Positions 28,101 through 37,775 are shown, counted from the first letter of the stretch. The stretch: DNA of 64,000 nucleotides from Marinomonas atlantica (GCF_001639725.1 NZ_LTAW01000010.1:47325-111324), one strand, 5' to 3'. Numbers and translations: made by a program. Notes: generated by a model not told the origin, from the letters alone.

Positions 28101-28156
28101 CCAACCAATATCACTAATAAAGTACACAAGCACACTACGTTCCATAAAGTCGAAGA

Positions 28157-29116
28157 TCAAAACCAGCGGCTTCTTCGCATCAGCACAAACTGACCTCCGC
28201 CTAATACCACTAAAATCACACAGAACACCCAAAAAGCGGCGCTACTATCAGTACCAGGCATACCGCCGATATTGATTCCAAACAACCCTGTTAAGAACCC
28301 GAGCGGCATAAAAATCCCGGACAGGATCGACAGCACGTACATACGCGCGTTCATCTTCTCTGCCTGATGGTTAGCAAACTCTTCCTGCATCAATAGACAA
28401 CGCTCACGTAAGGATTCTAGTCCTTCCACATAACGTGTGATCTCATTAGAGGCTTCCTGTATTTTTGCGACTTGCTCTTTCGTCATCCATGGCAGAACTT
28501 CTACAGCTAAACGCGCAATGGCTTCCTTTTGCGGCACCAGAAATCGACGTAAGCGGACGGTTTTCAAACGGCGTTCAACTAATATACTACGTTGCTCCGG
28601 CAATACTTCCTCGGCCATATCTTCTTCAAGATCACCCAGCGTATCCTCTATACCGTCAATCACCCCTGCCATTCGTATCGTGAGAGTATGCGTTAATGTG
28701 GCGATAAGGTCGGCTATGTTTTCCGCACCAATGCCCTGCTCTAACTGACTGACTTGTTCCATCACAGACAGTAAGCGTCGACGACGAGTAGATATTACAA
28801 AATGCGGCGTTACCCAAAGACGTAAAGACACCATGTCGGACGGATCTGAGTCAGGGTTAAGGTTGACACCACGTAGCGTCATTAATACACCGTTGCCCAT
28901 TTTAACGGTACGTGGACGCGTTTCGTCGGCATATAACGCTTGCACGACCGCCTCTGGAATTGAATCCATATTATCCATCCATTCACGCCCACCGTTTTCA
29001 GAGCAATCGATGTGAACCCAATGCGAACCGCTTTGAGGGATTTGATCAGGCAAATCAGACAAACGCTCAGCGCCGCCATGACCGTCAAATTTCAAATAAT
29101 GCAGTAAATATTCCAT
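28157..29116 (-). CDS. zntB: Zinc transporter ZntB (CorA-type metal transporter)
   Basis: 319 residues: a large cytoplasmic N-terminal domain with a long helix, then two C-terminal transmembrane segments. The pore signature is GLFGINIGG, the GIN variant typical of ZntB in place of the GMN of magnesium-transporting CorA. It is predicted to move zinc by proton coupling across the inner membrane. No zinc-regulatory site could be identified upstream. Confidence 0.88.
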   Translation of the reverse strand: MEYLLHYLKFDGHGGAERLSDLPDQIPQSGSHWVHIDCSENGGREWMDNMDSIPEAVVQALYADETRPRTVKMGNGVLMTLRGVNLNPDSDPSDMVSLRLWVTPHFVISTRRRRLLSVMEQVSQLEQGIGAENIADLIATLTHTLTIRMAGVIDGIEDTLGDLEEDMAEEVLPEQRSILVERRLKTVRLRRFLVPQKEAIARLAVEVLPWMTKEQVAKIQEASNEITRYVEGLESLRERCLLMQEEFANHQAEKMNARMYVLSILSGIFMPLGFLTGLFGINIGGMPGTDSSAAFWVFCVILVVLGGGQFVLMRRSRWF

Positions 29117-29242
29117 AACATTTCATCTCGTAACATGGAGCCCAAACCATTGAACTCATTATTTATTGGCTTTTAAGCTGACGCCAAGTCAAGGGGGTGG
29201 CATAATTTCACTAATTGATTATTTATTAAAGGATCCTATGCC

Positions 29243-30202
29243 ATGCAAAGTCTTGCTCAATTTTTAGAGTCTGATTCCTCTTCCGCATCATTACAGGAAG
29301 TTTTGTTCGTCACAACACAAACATGTATCGAAATTTCGAGCGCGCTAAAGAAAGGTTCTTTAGCCGGTATTCTGGGCATGGCAGGCAATGAAAACGTACA
29401 AGGTGAAGAACAGAAAAAGTTAGACGTCATTTCTAACAACATGCTAAAAAGTGCGTTATTGGCTTCTCCAGCCGTTCGCGCTATCGCGTCTGAAGAAGAA
29501 GATGACATCGTTCCAGCAACGACCACAGGCGAGTATCTGATTGCCTTTGACCCATTAGATGGCTCATCAAACATCGATATTAACTCAATGGTAGGTACGA
29601 TTTTCTCCATCTATCAACAAGTAGGTAGCTCTCCAGCAACCGAAGCGGATTTTCTAAAGCCTGGTAAAGAGCAAGTTGCAGCTGGCTATGTACTGTATGG
29701 CCCATCAACGATGCTGGTCTACTCTACTGGCAATGGTGTGCACATGTTCACACTGGACGTCGAAAAAGGTGAGTTTATTCTGACCCGTGAAAATGTCCAA
29801 GTTGCGACCGAAACACAAGAGTTTGCCATCAACATGTCGAACCAGCGTTTTTGGGCTGACGCCATGCAGCATTATGTGAATGACCTTGTTGCAGGCAAAG
29901 AGGGTTCGCGCGGCAAAAACTTCAACATGCGTTGGGTTGCCGCCATGGTCGGTGACGTTCACCGTATCTTGTGTCGTGGTGGTATCTTCATTTATCCATG
30001 GGACAACAAAGACCCTAACAAGGCCGGCAAACTGCGTTTGATGTACGAAGCAAACCCAATGGCAATGTTACTCGAACAAGCAGGCGGTAAAGCCTTCACG
30101 CACACAGACCGTATTTTGGATATTCAGCCTGAAGGAATTCATCAGCGTGTTGCTGTGGTACTCGGTGCGGCCAACGAAGTGGATAAGTGCCTGAGTTATT
30201 AA
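29243..30202 (+). CDS. fbp: Fructose-1,6-bisphosphatase class I
   Basis: 319 residues. The metal and phosphate site [11 protein letters not shown] (102-112), the preceding acidic SEEED, the GVHMFTLD segment and C-terminal [17 protein letters not shown] are all typical of FBPase I. It makes fructose-6-phosphate in gluconeogenesis. An AAAGGA ribosome site precedes the start and a symmetric terminator follows. Confidence 0.97.
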   Translation: MQSLAQFLESDSSSASLQEVLFVTTQTCIEISSALKKGSLAGILGMAGNENVQGEEQKKLDVISNNMLKSALLASPAVRAIASEEEDDIVPATTTGEYLIAFDPLDGSSNIDINSMVGTIFSIYQQVGSSPATEADFLKPGKEQVAAGYVLYGPSTMLVYSTGNGVHMFTLDVEKGEFILTRENVQVATETQEFAINMSNQRFWADAMQHYVNDLVAGKEGSRGKNFNMRWVAAMVGDVHRILCRGGIFIYPWDNKDPNKAGKLRLMYEANPMAMLLEQAGGKAFTHTDRILDIQPEGIHQRVAVVLGAANEVDKCLSY

Positions 30203-30219
30203 CAATTTATTTTTGACAC

Positions 30220-30251
30220 AAAAAGACCGACTAAATTAGTCGGTCTTTTTT
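30220..30251. terminator. Symmetric terminator after fbp
   Basis: AAAAAGACCGACTAA / TTAGTCGGTCTTTTT, close to a perfect palindrome; it can act on both strands for fbp and the convergent small gene. Confidence 0.93.
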
Positions 30252-30297
30252 ATGTTCGCGAGCCAGAAATAAAGGGCTCTTGATAGGAGCGTCCTAT

Positions 30298-30615
30298 TTA
30301 GTCTACGGCCACACCGGATAAAAACACTTGTACTTGTTGGTGGGTATCACCCCAGATATGAGACTTTACATCTTGTAAAAACTTCTGCGCTTCAGCCAAT
30401 GTCACAATACCTGACATCAACTCAACACCAATCCCTTCTTGGCCAAAGAAAAAACGCCACACATGGCCATCTACTTTTATTTCACCTTCACCGTTAACAT
30501 AAGATACTTGTTCGAAGGCGTACCCTGATGGTACAAAACACGATAACTCTTGCCCAGTTTCACCATACTTCAAGTCCGGAACATACCCTTGTCGATCGAC
30601 TAATCCGAATTTCAT
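30298..30615 (-). CDS. Hypothetical small cytoplasmic protein
   Basis: 105 residues with no signal peptide or membrane segment, beta-rich in the first two thirds and with a C-terminal helix containing LAEAQKFLQD. AGGAG precedes the ATG at 30615, so it looks real. I do not recognise the family. The C-terminal AEAQK[FY]L.D pattern recurs in the 83-residue protein at 36204-36455. Confidence 0.6.
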   Translation of the reverse strand: MKFGLVDRQGYVPDLKYGETGQELSCFVPSGYAFEQVSYVNGEGEIKVDGHVWRFFFGQEGIGVELMSGIVTLAEAQKFLQDVKSHIWGDTHQQVQVFLSGVAVD

Positions 30616-30709
30616 ACTGCACTCCTGTTGTTGTTTTATTCAGCATAGTCCTTTCAGAATTAATTTGCTGATTTTTTAATACCGGCTTGTCGAGCATCAG
30701 CTATTGAGT

Positions 30710-30833
30710 GCCTAACAGGTTTGTCAGCTCTCAAGTTGTTAGGCTTTGCAAGATTTAATTGCACAGTTATTGCTTACTCAAACTTTCTTGTTAATCCTCC
30801 ATCAGTAAAAGCCTAATAAGGTCCTGCCTAACA
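30710..30833. promoter_or_regulatory. Four GCCTAACA-type elements upstream of the fucP-like gene
   Basis: GCCTAACA at 30710-30717, its exact inverse TGTTAGGC at 30737-30744, GCCTAATA at 30811-30818 and GCCTAACA again at 30826-30833, 30 bases before the permease ATG. The spacing and inversion suggest regulator half-sites. The regulator is unknown. Confidence 0.5.
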
Positions 30834-30863
30834 GAAATAACAACACAACATAGGCAAAAACTA

Positions 30864-32150
30864 ATGCAAACGAACGAACGTCAGCCCTTCGTTTATGCCA
30901 ACATGCGTTTGGCATTTATTTTACTGATCACCTGCTTTGCCGCATGGGGTGTGGCAGCCAACATGACTGATCCCCTGGTAAAAGTGTTTAGCAAGATCTT
31001 TACCATGAGCAACCTGCAATCCGCTCTGGTGCAATTTGCTTACTACGGAGCGTACTTCTGTTTGGCATTACCGGCCGCGTTTATCAATGTACGTTTCTCC
31101 TATAAAACCGGGGTGTTAACCGGTTTAGGCTTAGCCTGCTTAGGTGCACTGGCGTTCTACCCTGCTAGCATTTCCATGACCTATGGCTTCTTCCTCGCTG
31201 CGCTGTTTATTATGGCAGCGGGGTTATCCATCCTCGAAACCTCTGCAAACCCTTTTGTTATGGCCATGGGACCGCAAGAGAATGCCACACGCCGCTTAAA
31301 CTTGGCTCAGGCGTTTAACCCGGTTGGCACCAACATTGGCGTGTTTCTGGCGGCGGCGCTTATCTTGCCAAACCTGAACACGGCGACCGCTGAAGAGCGC
31401 GCGGCCATGACACAAGATGCACTCAATGCGGTACGTGCCGCTGAGCTTCAAGCCGTCATGACACCGTATGTTGGCATGGCCATCGTGTTGTTAGTGATCT
31501 GGTTATTGATCGCCTTTGTTAAAGTGCCGCGCGCAGAAAATGCGGGCATCAGTACCGAACAAGAAAACCATGATGGCTTTCCTGCAACGTTGAAACGCCT
31601 AATGAAGTTGCCACAATACCGCTGGGGTGTTGTTGCTCAGTTTTTCAATGTGGCGGCACAAACCTGTGTGTGGACGTTTACCATCCAATACGTACAAGAA
31701 ACCATCGGCGGTACAGAAGCCAGTGCGTCCGACTACTTGCAGTACAGCTTAATCTTATTTTTGATTTCCCGCTTTGTTATGACTTGGTTAATCGGTATTT
31801 TCCGCCCCACCATTCTATTAGCGTTGTTGGGCGCGATTGGTGCTCTACTGTGTGTGTACGCTGCCATGGCGTCTGGCGTCTCTGGCATTTGGGCCATCGT
31901 TGCTATTTCCGCGTGTTTATCTTTGATGTTTCCAACCATTTACGGCATCGCGTTAAATGGTCTAGGCAAGGACACTAAATTTGGCTCAGCAGGCTTAGTG
32001 ATGGCGATCTTAGGTGGTGCGATCATGCCGATGGTACAAGGTGCGGTGATAGATACCTATGGCGCCACAGTGTCTTATCTAGTCCCTGCTATCTGTTTTG
32101 TCATTGTTGCAGGTTACGGCGTCTTTGCAGTTCGCCACATTCAAGACTAA
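30864..32150 (+). CDS. fucP: L-fucose/H+ symporter-like permease (FucP family, MFS)
   Basis: 428 residues with about 12 transmembrane helices. FucP-family blocks are clear: FVYANMRLAFILL, VQFAYYGAYFCLALPAA, SILETSANPFVMAMGPQENATRRLNLAQAFNPVG (acidic proton-coupling site in the fourth helix) and the LMFPTIYGIALNGLGKDTKFGSAGLVMAI block. It imports fucose or a related sugar. No fucose catabolic gene lies beside it, so the real substrate is uncertain. Confidence 0.85.
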   Translation: MQTNERQPFVYANMRLAFILLITCFAAWGVAANMTDPLVKVFSKIFTMSNLQSALVQFAYYGAYFCLALPAAFINVRFSYKTGVLTGLGLACLGALAFYPASISMTYGFFLAALFIMAAGLSILETSANPFVMAMGPQENATRRLNLAQAFNPVGTNIGVFLAAALILPNLNTATAEERAAMTQDALNAVRAAELQAVMTPYVGMAIVLLVIWLLIAFVKVPRAENAGISTEQENHDGFPATLKRLMKLPQYRWGVVAQFFNVAAQTCVWTFTIQYVQETIGGTEASASDYLQYSLILFLISRFVMTWLIGIFRPTILLALLGAIGALLCVYAAMASGVSGIWAIVAISACLSLMFPTIYGIALNGLGKDTKFGSAGLVMAILGGAIMPMVQGAVIDTYGATVSYLVPAICFVIVAGYGVFAVRHIQD

Positions 32151-32176
32151 CCCTAGTCGCGAACATTAACGATCCT

Positions 32177-32207
32177 AAAGCGTCTACCTTTGGTAGGCGC
32201 TTTATTG
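32177..32207 (+). terminator. Terminator after the fucP-like gene
   Basis: AAAGCGTCTACC-TTT-GGTAGGCGCTTT followed by ATTG; one mismatched position in the stem. Confidence 0.8.
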
Positions 32208-32407
32208 TGTTCAGCGCCTTTATGTTGACACTTTATATAGCTTTTACTACTTGAGAATCACATTGATTCGTATTTCATGCGAGGTCTGTTCAATGTCTTC
32301 TGTTTGCCCTGTTTTGCTGACAATTGATGCTGAACTAATCAACTTTCCTATGGCCATTTATGTTTTACATTGTAGATATCAAAACAGGTCTTAAGAAGGA
32401 CAGCAAT

Positions 32408-32791
32408 ATGAACTATCAAGGCGAAAACATCTCATTGAATCTCTCGCGCTTCCAAGACACCTTAGTTATGAACTTAAAGCCGTCAGGCCGACCAAGTGAC
32501 GATGACTTCGATAAGTTATCAAACATGATTGAGACCGCGGTATACTCAATTCAAGCACCTCACATGGCACTGCTGGTTGACCTAAGCGAACTGCAAGGCG
32601 TGAGTGCACACAGTGCATGGCGAGAATTATTGCACAGCCTCAAGATTGGATGTGAATTTGACCGCATTGCAGTGTTTGGCCATAACCACTGGCGCAACCT
32701 AATGATCAATGCGTTAAGCTGGTTGATTTCACCTAATTTAAAAGTCTTTCAACGCAAAGACGAAGCAACCAACTGGGTCATGGCGTCCTAA
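32408..32791 (+). CDS. SpoIIAA-like (STAS-type) protein, copy 1
   Basis: From the ATG at 32408 (AAGGA eight bases upstream) the protein has 127 residues; the longer frame from 32360 lacks a ribosome site. It fits the SpoIIAA-like family (PF11964), a STAS-related fold: MALLVDLSELQG, then LKIGCEFDRIAVFGHNHWRNLMI and a C-terminal FQRKDEATNWVMAS. The other copy at 40854-41237 has the same length and motif order. Members may bind lipids or act in signalling. It is convergent with a 7TM-GGDEF gene 11 bp away. Confidence 0.8.
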   Translation: MNYQGENISLNLSRFQDTLVMNLKPSGRPSDDDFDKLSNMIETAVYSIQAPHMALLVDLSELQGVSAHSAWRELLHSLKIGCEFDRIAVFGHNHWRNLMINALSWLISPNLKVFQRKDEATNWVMAS

Positions 32792-32802
32792 CCTATTCCG
32801 CG

Positions 32803-34509
32803 TTAGGACAGCAATGAGTCGTGTACTGATGGCACTTGAGCATGTTTTGATTGCTTATGTTGATACATCGCTTCATCGGCTTCTGTCAGACTGACCTTTT
32901 TATCTTTCTTAGGGTTGCCTTTCGAAAAGCCATAGCTAATTCCAGACGTTGGCCACTGAGTTTTAAGCTCTGTCTCGATGTTCAAAATAAGCTGTTGCAG
33001 CTGAGACTTTAGCGCAATCATGTTTTTATCTTGAGCCTCTAACAGCCATACAAATTCATCGCCTCCGACTCGAAAAACACTATCATCTTCCGCTATTTGG
33101 TCACGCATCAAACTGGCCGCTTCGATTAAAAAGCGATCGCCTTCTTTATGCCCGAGACTGTCATTAATGGTTTTCATACCATCAAAGTCGATGAACACAA
33201 TCCAATAATCTCCATTAAGCTCAGATAGCTTTTCATCCATCGCAAAACGATTGCCCACGTTCGTCAGCATATCGACTTTCGCTTGATATAAAATCTCCGT
33301 CAGCTCCTTTTGTTTCACACGTAGCCATTCGGACAAAGACAATAAAATACAAAAACAATCCAACGCCAACGCCGCTAATACAACCAACTCTGGGTACGGT
33401 AAAACAGACCCCGCTAAGGCATGAGATGCGGTGTAATACACCAATGAAGAGCCGTAAAGCAGGTTACCCGTTAAGTAGTATTTCGCTTTGAAATCATGCA
33501 AGGCAAGCATGGTTATCCCAGTAAAAATACTCAATGGCACCCAAATTAACGCCAGTATATGCGCCAAATAAAACACCGCTTTAAATGGTAACCACAGCAT
33601 AATGACTGCCATCACAGCCCCACAAATGGCCACACCACAAAAGACACGATATAACCTTGGTGCTTGTTCTTTGGTGTTAAATAGACCTGCAGTAAACATG
33701 GCCGCACAAGCAATCGCAATGGGAAAAATATGCATGCCAGCATAGGTGAGATTGAGACCCAACGATGGCAATAGGCTGTTGATTTCGCCCGAAGCGACCG
33801 CCCAACCAATGCCGTGCAACCCCACGTACCCAGCAAACCAAAATGACAACACCAGTTTAGTGCGGAAATAAATCGCCAAGGCCAACAGTGCCAGAGTCAA
33901 CATGACAAATACCGAGCCTTGAGTCACCAGTCCGACAAGGCCCTGAACTTGGTAATAATCCCATGCATTATACAGTGTGAGGGGAATCGGCGTGGGATAA
34001 TACTGAGCGCTAATGACAATCCACAGCACTCCACTGCTTTGCTCAGACATGGTCAGTGGGAAAGCCTGCGCGTGCAGCATATCGGGTAAGCGTTGAGGAC
34101 TTAATGTCGCGAAGTTCGCGATCTTACGTGGTTGCTGGCCCTCGGGCTGCCAATAAGCAACGCCGTTGTCCAGAAAGTTGGCTCCCACGACGACAAAGCG
34201 TGATTGGGCTTGTTCTGCAGACAGCGACAGTTTGGTCAGATACCTGCCTGTTTGACCAATGATCGTACCACTTGGCTGTGTACTTTGATGAAGCAAAGAC
34301 AACGTATCCTCATCTAGATCCACGCCTTTTTCTAGCTGAATGGGATGCCATAAACCATTATCGTCTAATTTGACCGTTGCCTCACCCAACTGCAACGTCG
34401 AATCAGCCGTCGCCCAAAGCAATGAGCTAAACGACAGCAATACGAAACATGCCCCAGTAGACAAGCCAACAGTGAGTAAATAACGGCAAAAGGATCGCGG
34501 CACAGACAA
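32803..34509 (-). CDS. 7TM-DISM sensor diguanylate cyclase
   Basis: 568 residues: signal sequence, a periplasmic jelly-roll sensing domain of the 7TMR-DISM type (about 35-185), seven closely spaced transmembrane helices (about 190-385) and a GGDEF domain (about 410-560). The active-site motif is intact (RVGGDEFVW). The RxxD inhibitory site is not conserved (AEDD at its place). It makes c-di-GMP in response to an unknown periplasmic ligand, perhaps a carbohydrate given the sensing fold. Confidence 0.92.
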   Translation of the reverse strand: MSVPRSFCRYLLTVGLSTGACFVLLSFSSLLWATADSTLQLGEATVKLDDNGLWHPIQLEKGVDLDEDTLSLLHQSTQPSGTIIGQTGRYLTKLSLSAEQAQSRFVVVGANFLDNGVAYWQPEGQQPRKIANFATLSPQRLPDMLHAQAFPLTMSEQSSGVLWIVISAQYYPTPIPLTLYNAWDYYQVQGLVGLVTQGSVFVMLTLALLALAIYFRTKLVLSFWFAGYVGLHGIGWAVASGEINSLLPSLGLNLTYAGMHIFPIAIACAAMFTAGLFNTKEQAPRLYRVFCGVAICGAVMAVIMLWLPFKAVFYLAHILALIWVPLSIFTGITMLALHDFKAKYYLTGNLLYGSSLVYYTASHALAGSVLPYPELVVLAALALDCFCILLSLSEWLRVKQKELTEILYQAKVDMLTNVGNRFAMDEKLSELNGDYWIVFIDFDGMKTINDSLGHKEGDRFLIEAASLMRDQIAEDDSVFRVGGDEFVWLLEAQDKNMIALKSQLQQLILNIETELKTQWPTSGISYGFSKGNPKKDKKVSLTEADEAMYQHKQSKHAQVPSVHDSLLS

Positions 34510-34680
34510 AAAAGCCCCCTAAACAAATGTCTTATGGTCAATAAGTGTACCGTATTTATTAGAACTATCTGTAAGAGTATTGTTACCCCGAGAACAAACT
34601 CACTCGACAGGAACCGCAAGCTCGCGGTAACTTCGGAAATTAAGTACTCTTTTAAGTATTATCACACTAAGGATTGCGCC

Positions 34681-35091
34681 ATGATCTCCCCCGTTATCCA
34701 AGAAGAAACCACTGGCTGTGGCATTGCCTCGGTTGCCAACATCGTCGGTAAAACGTACCCCGAGATGAAAGCCATCGCCAACAGCCTCGGCATCTACGCC
34801 GACGACACCGCACTTTGGTCTGATACGCAATATGTGCGCACCTTACTAAAGAATGAAGGCATCGCCACCTCCGATAGTGAAACACCGTTCACTACATGGG
34901 ATGCCTTACCGGACACAGCACTGCTCGCGATTAAACATCATCAAGAAGATGGCAAAGACTTCTGGCACTGGGTCGTGTTTCGACGCATCGACGGTAACGC
35001 CATGGTCATCGACTCCGCCGCGTATTTAGACTCGAATATCCGAGTGGATTTTTTTGAAATGGAACCTAAGTGGTTTATTGGGGTGGGATAA
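34681..35091 (+). CDS. Stand-alone C39-like cysteine peptidase
   Basis: 136 residues from the ATG at 34681, which has AAGGA at the proper distance; upstream in-frame starts lack one. It resembles a C39 peptidase domain: Gln7 and Cys13 in IQEETTGCGIASVANI (oxyanion Gln and nucleophile), the general-base His in FWHWVVF and the Asp in VIDSAAYLD. Normal C39 domains are fused to bacteriocin ABC exporters; here there is no transporter, signal peptide or double-glycine precursor nearby. Its stop is only 4 bp from the convergent AT-rich gene. Confidence 0.75.
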   Translation: MISPVIQEETTGCGIASVANIVGKTYPEMKAIANSLGIYADDTALWSDTQYVRTLLKNEGIATSDSETPFTTWDALPDTALLAIKHHQEDGKDFWHWVVFRRIDGNAMVIDSAAYLDSNIRVDFFEMEPKWFIGVG

Positions 35092-35095
35092 GTGA

Positions 35096-36163
35096 CTAAA
35101 TAACTTTATCCCAAATAATTGTAACCAAAACTATCGCTGAAAATAAAAAGTAGGACTTTAAAACCAATAACTCTATAAAAGAAAAATCATTCCTATGACG
35201 TATATAATTATATCGAATAATACATCTATTAAAATAATAAAGTCCTCTTTCGCAATAGCGCTTTAAAATAGCGCTGTAAGATCGATATTCTTTCCTATCA
35301 GAAAACCAATTTCTCCCTGAAAACATCGAACCTTTGAAAGAAAGTTCTGTAACTTTGATTGAATCTCTCTCTACACCCATAGAGCATAAATCTTGTAAAT
35401 TCTTGAGATACTTCTCAAAGTCTTCAGCACTATTTGTTCTTTTAAGATCAACCAAAACACTCTGATCACCTAAACCGATCCTTTGAAAACCTGATGAAAA
35501 AGTCGACACTTCAATTTTACCATATTGTTTAAAACTCATTATATACTTGGTTTTTCTTGGAATAACTTTAATGGATCCATCCTGTTTTTTAATTATTTGT
35601 CTTTCAGCTCGAAATATAGAAAGATTTGGACTAAATAATTTTTCATATCGAGGACTCCAAACCCCAATGCCATTTGAAGTCACATGTTTACCAAGACTTG
35701 TACTTAAGACCAACTTTTTACCTGGCCTCTCAAGAATATCGCTAATATCTACATGATCTAATGACCCATCTGAATAAAAGCTTGCCGGTAATATTTCAAT
35801 CTTTTGGGTTTCAAAAGGCTGGAGTATGAGGGGATTTTCATTCATTTCTTTAAGTGTTAGATATGAGCCATCACTCAGCTGTAAGTGAATTGCATAAATC
35901 GCTTCTGCTTTATCCTTTTCATTTTTTAGCATTACTTCATTGATGAAGCTATCTTCATACTCCCAGTCAGATGTATGCCCCCATGTAGAACTAATTTTTA
36001 CAGATTTCTTAAGTCTAAACTGAGCAATAGCTAAACCAATCCCCAGTCCAGCAATAATAAGGCTAAAAACAGCACCTATTGCTGAAATAACAACCCCTAT
36101 AATTGTCAGCTGATCAGATGATAGTCCGTTAAATAAGCTTAGAACCCCTTTTAAGACATCCAT
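35096..36163 (-). CDS. AT-rich two-helix membrane protein of unknown function
   Basis: 355 residues: an N-terminal transmembrane segment (about 18-46), a cytoplasmic-looking region of about 270 residues rich in Lys, Ser and Ile, and a C-terminal transmembrane segment (about 330-352). I recognise no domain. Base composition is clearly more AT-rich than the flanking genes, and the codon use (many AAA, ATA, TTA) differs from neighbours, suggesting recent acquisition. No strong ribosome site is visible before the ATG. It could be an accessory stress or defence component, but nothing in the sequence proves it. Confidence 0.65.
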   Translation of the reverse strand: MDVLKGVLSLFNGLSSDQLTIIGVVISAIGAVFSLIIAGLGIGLAIAQFRLKKSVKISSTWGHTSDWEYEDSFINEVMLKNEKDKAEAIYAIHLQLSDGSYLTLKEMNENPLILQPFETQKIEILPASFYSDGSLDHVDISDILERPGKKLVLSTSLGKHVTSNGIGVWSPRYEKLFSPNLSIFRAERQIIKKQDGSIKVIPRKTKYIMSFKQYGKIEVSTFSSGFQRIGLGDQSVLVDLKRTNSAEDFEKYLKNLQDLCSMGVERDSIKVTELSFKGSMFSGRNWFSDRKEYRSYSAILKRYCERGLYYFNRCIIRYNYIRHRNDFSFIELLVLKSYFLFSAIVLVTIIWDKVI

Positions 36164-36203
36164 ACTCTAATAAGTACTCCATTATACAAATATTAGCTAA
36201 TGA

Positions 36204-36455
36204 CTACCCCAACTTAACCGTGGCGGCTATCCCAGGTTCTGGGCTCCATTTGCGCATTTCAGCGAAGACATCTGGGCGGTCATCGAGGTATTTTTGTGCT
36301 TCGGCGATGTCAACAAAGGTGGTTTTCGCTTGTTCGGTCATGATGCGGTCGCCAATGTCGAGCAGTTGCGCTTGGTTGAAGTAGCCGATGCCTTCTACTG
36401 TGGTGACTTGTAGTTCTACGCCAGCGAAGGTTTTGGTTTGGATATCGAGTTCCAT
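36204..36455 (-). CDS. Hypothetical small protein
   Basis: 83 residues, soluble, starting MELDIQTKTFAGVELQVTTVEGIGYFNQ, with a helical DIAEAQKYLDDRPDVFAEMRKW segment. AGAGA precedes the ATG. The family is not recognised. The AEAQKYLDD helix resembles the C-terminal helix of the 105-residue protein at 30298-30615. Confidence 0.55.
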   Translation of the reverse strand: MELDIQTKTFAGVELQVTTVEGIGYFNQAQLLDIGDRIMTEQAKTTFVDIAEAQKYLDDRPDVFAEMRKWSPEPGIAATVKLG

Positions 36456-36527
36456 GGTGTGTCTCTTTTTATAAATTAGGTATTAGGCCACATACTAGGT
36501 GGCCTTGGTCTGAGGAACAACTAAAAC

Positions 36528-37775
36528 CTAGCGACGGCGAGGTTTACCGCTTTTCACCTGAGCACCACTTTGCCCTAATGCTTTGGCACGCAGTGTCTTT
36601 TTAGACGGTTTTCGCTTTGAACTGGCGGCCTCTTCTTGCACCATTGGGTTGGGTTCAAAGCCTTCCAGCCACTGTGGTACAAAGGTCTCGCCAGTGAGTT
36701 TTTCAATGTCTGTCAGTAAGTACTTTTCTTTGGACGAGACAAGTGAGATTGCTAACCCATTTTGCCCTGCACGCCCTGTGCGCCCAATACGGTGAATATA
36801 ATCTTCCGCGTTGTACGGTAACTCGTAGTTGATCACGTATTGCAGCTGCTCAATGTCCAGCCCCCGAGCTGCCACATCGGTGGCCACCAACACGCGTACT
36901 TGGCCGGTTTTAAATTCTTCTAGGCCACGATCACGTGCGCCTTGAGACTTATCTCCATGCACCGCAACGGCCTTGATGCCGTCTTTGCCCAACTCTTTGG
37001 CTAGGTCGTCTACCGCTTGTTTGGTTCGGGTAAAAATCAGTACCTGTTTCCAGTTTTTTGAACCAATCAAATAGGCGATCAATGCCGCTTTACGCTTGTT
37101 ATCGACTTCATAGATACGCTGCTCTACTTGTGTCGCGGCGGCATTACGCTCAGAGACTTCAATAAGCTTTGGGTCTCTTAACAAAGTTTTACTCAAAGCA
37201 AACACTTCGTTGTTAAACGTGGCGGAGAAAAACAGTGTTTGGCGAGTCTCCGGCAAGCGTTTCAAGATGCGTTCGATATCAATAATAAAGCCCATATCGA
37301 GCATGCGATCGGCTTCATCCAATACCAAGGTTTCCACGGTATTCAGATCAATCAGCTGCTTCATTGTCAGTTCAAGCAACCGTCCCGGTGTCGCTACCAG
37401 CACATCACAGCCTTCGTTTAACGCATCAATCTGAGGGTTAATGCTTGCACCGCCGTACGCCACGACGGCATTAAGGCCCAAGCCTTGACTGTATTTTACG
37501 AAGCTTTTATGGACTTGCTGAGCCAGCTCTCGCGTCGGAGTAAGTACTAACACACGAATGGCTTTTTCTGATGCTTCTCGCGTTAAATGACGCTGAATTA
37601 AAGGCAATGCAAACGCTGCGGTTTTACCGGTACCCGTTTGCGCCCCCGCCATCACATCATGACCCGCTAAGACTTCTGGGATAGCCGCCAACTGAATCGG
37701 TGTCGGCGTTTGATAGCCAAGCGTGTCGAGCACGGACAATACATCCGCATGAAGACCTAGGGTCGAAAAACTCAT
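36528..37775 (-). CDS. rhlE: DEAD-box RNA helicase, RhlE-type
   Basis: 415 residues from the ATG at 37775 (MSFSTLGL). All helicase motifs are in place: Q motif (TPTPIQ), AQTGTGKT (45-52), PTRELAQQ, TPGRLLEL, DEAD (153-156), FFSATF, VATDVAARGLDI and HRIGRTGRAG. The short basic tail ending SGKPRRR suggests RNA contacts. It remodels RNA in ribosome assembly or decay. The exact DEAD-box subgroup is an estimate. Confidence 0.92.
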   Translation of the reverse strand: MSFSTLGLHADVLSVLDTLGYQTPTPIQLAAIPEVLAGHDVMAGAQTGTGKTAAFALPLIQRHLTREASEKAIRVLVLTPTRELAQQVHKSFVKYSQGLGLNAVVAYGGASINPQIDALNEGCDVLVATPGRLLELTMKQLIDLNTVETLVLDEADRMLDMGFIIDIERILKRLPETRQTLFFSATFNNEVFALSKTLLRDPKLIEVSERNAAATQVEQRIYEVDNKRKAALIAYLIGSKNWKQVLIFTRTKQAVDDLAKELGKDGIKAVAVHGDKSQGARDRGLEEFKTGQVRVLVATDVAARGLDIEQLQYVINYELPYNAEDYIHRIGRTGRAGQNGLAISLVSSKEKYLLTDIEKLTGETFVPQWLEGFEPNPMVQEEAASSKRKPSKKTLRAKALGQSGAQVKSGKPRRR

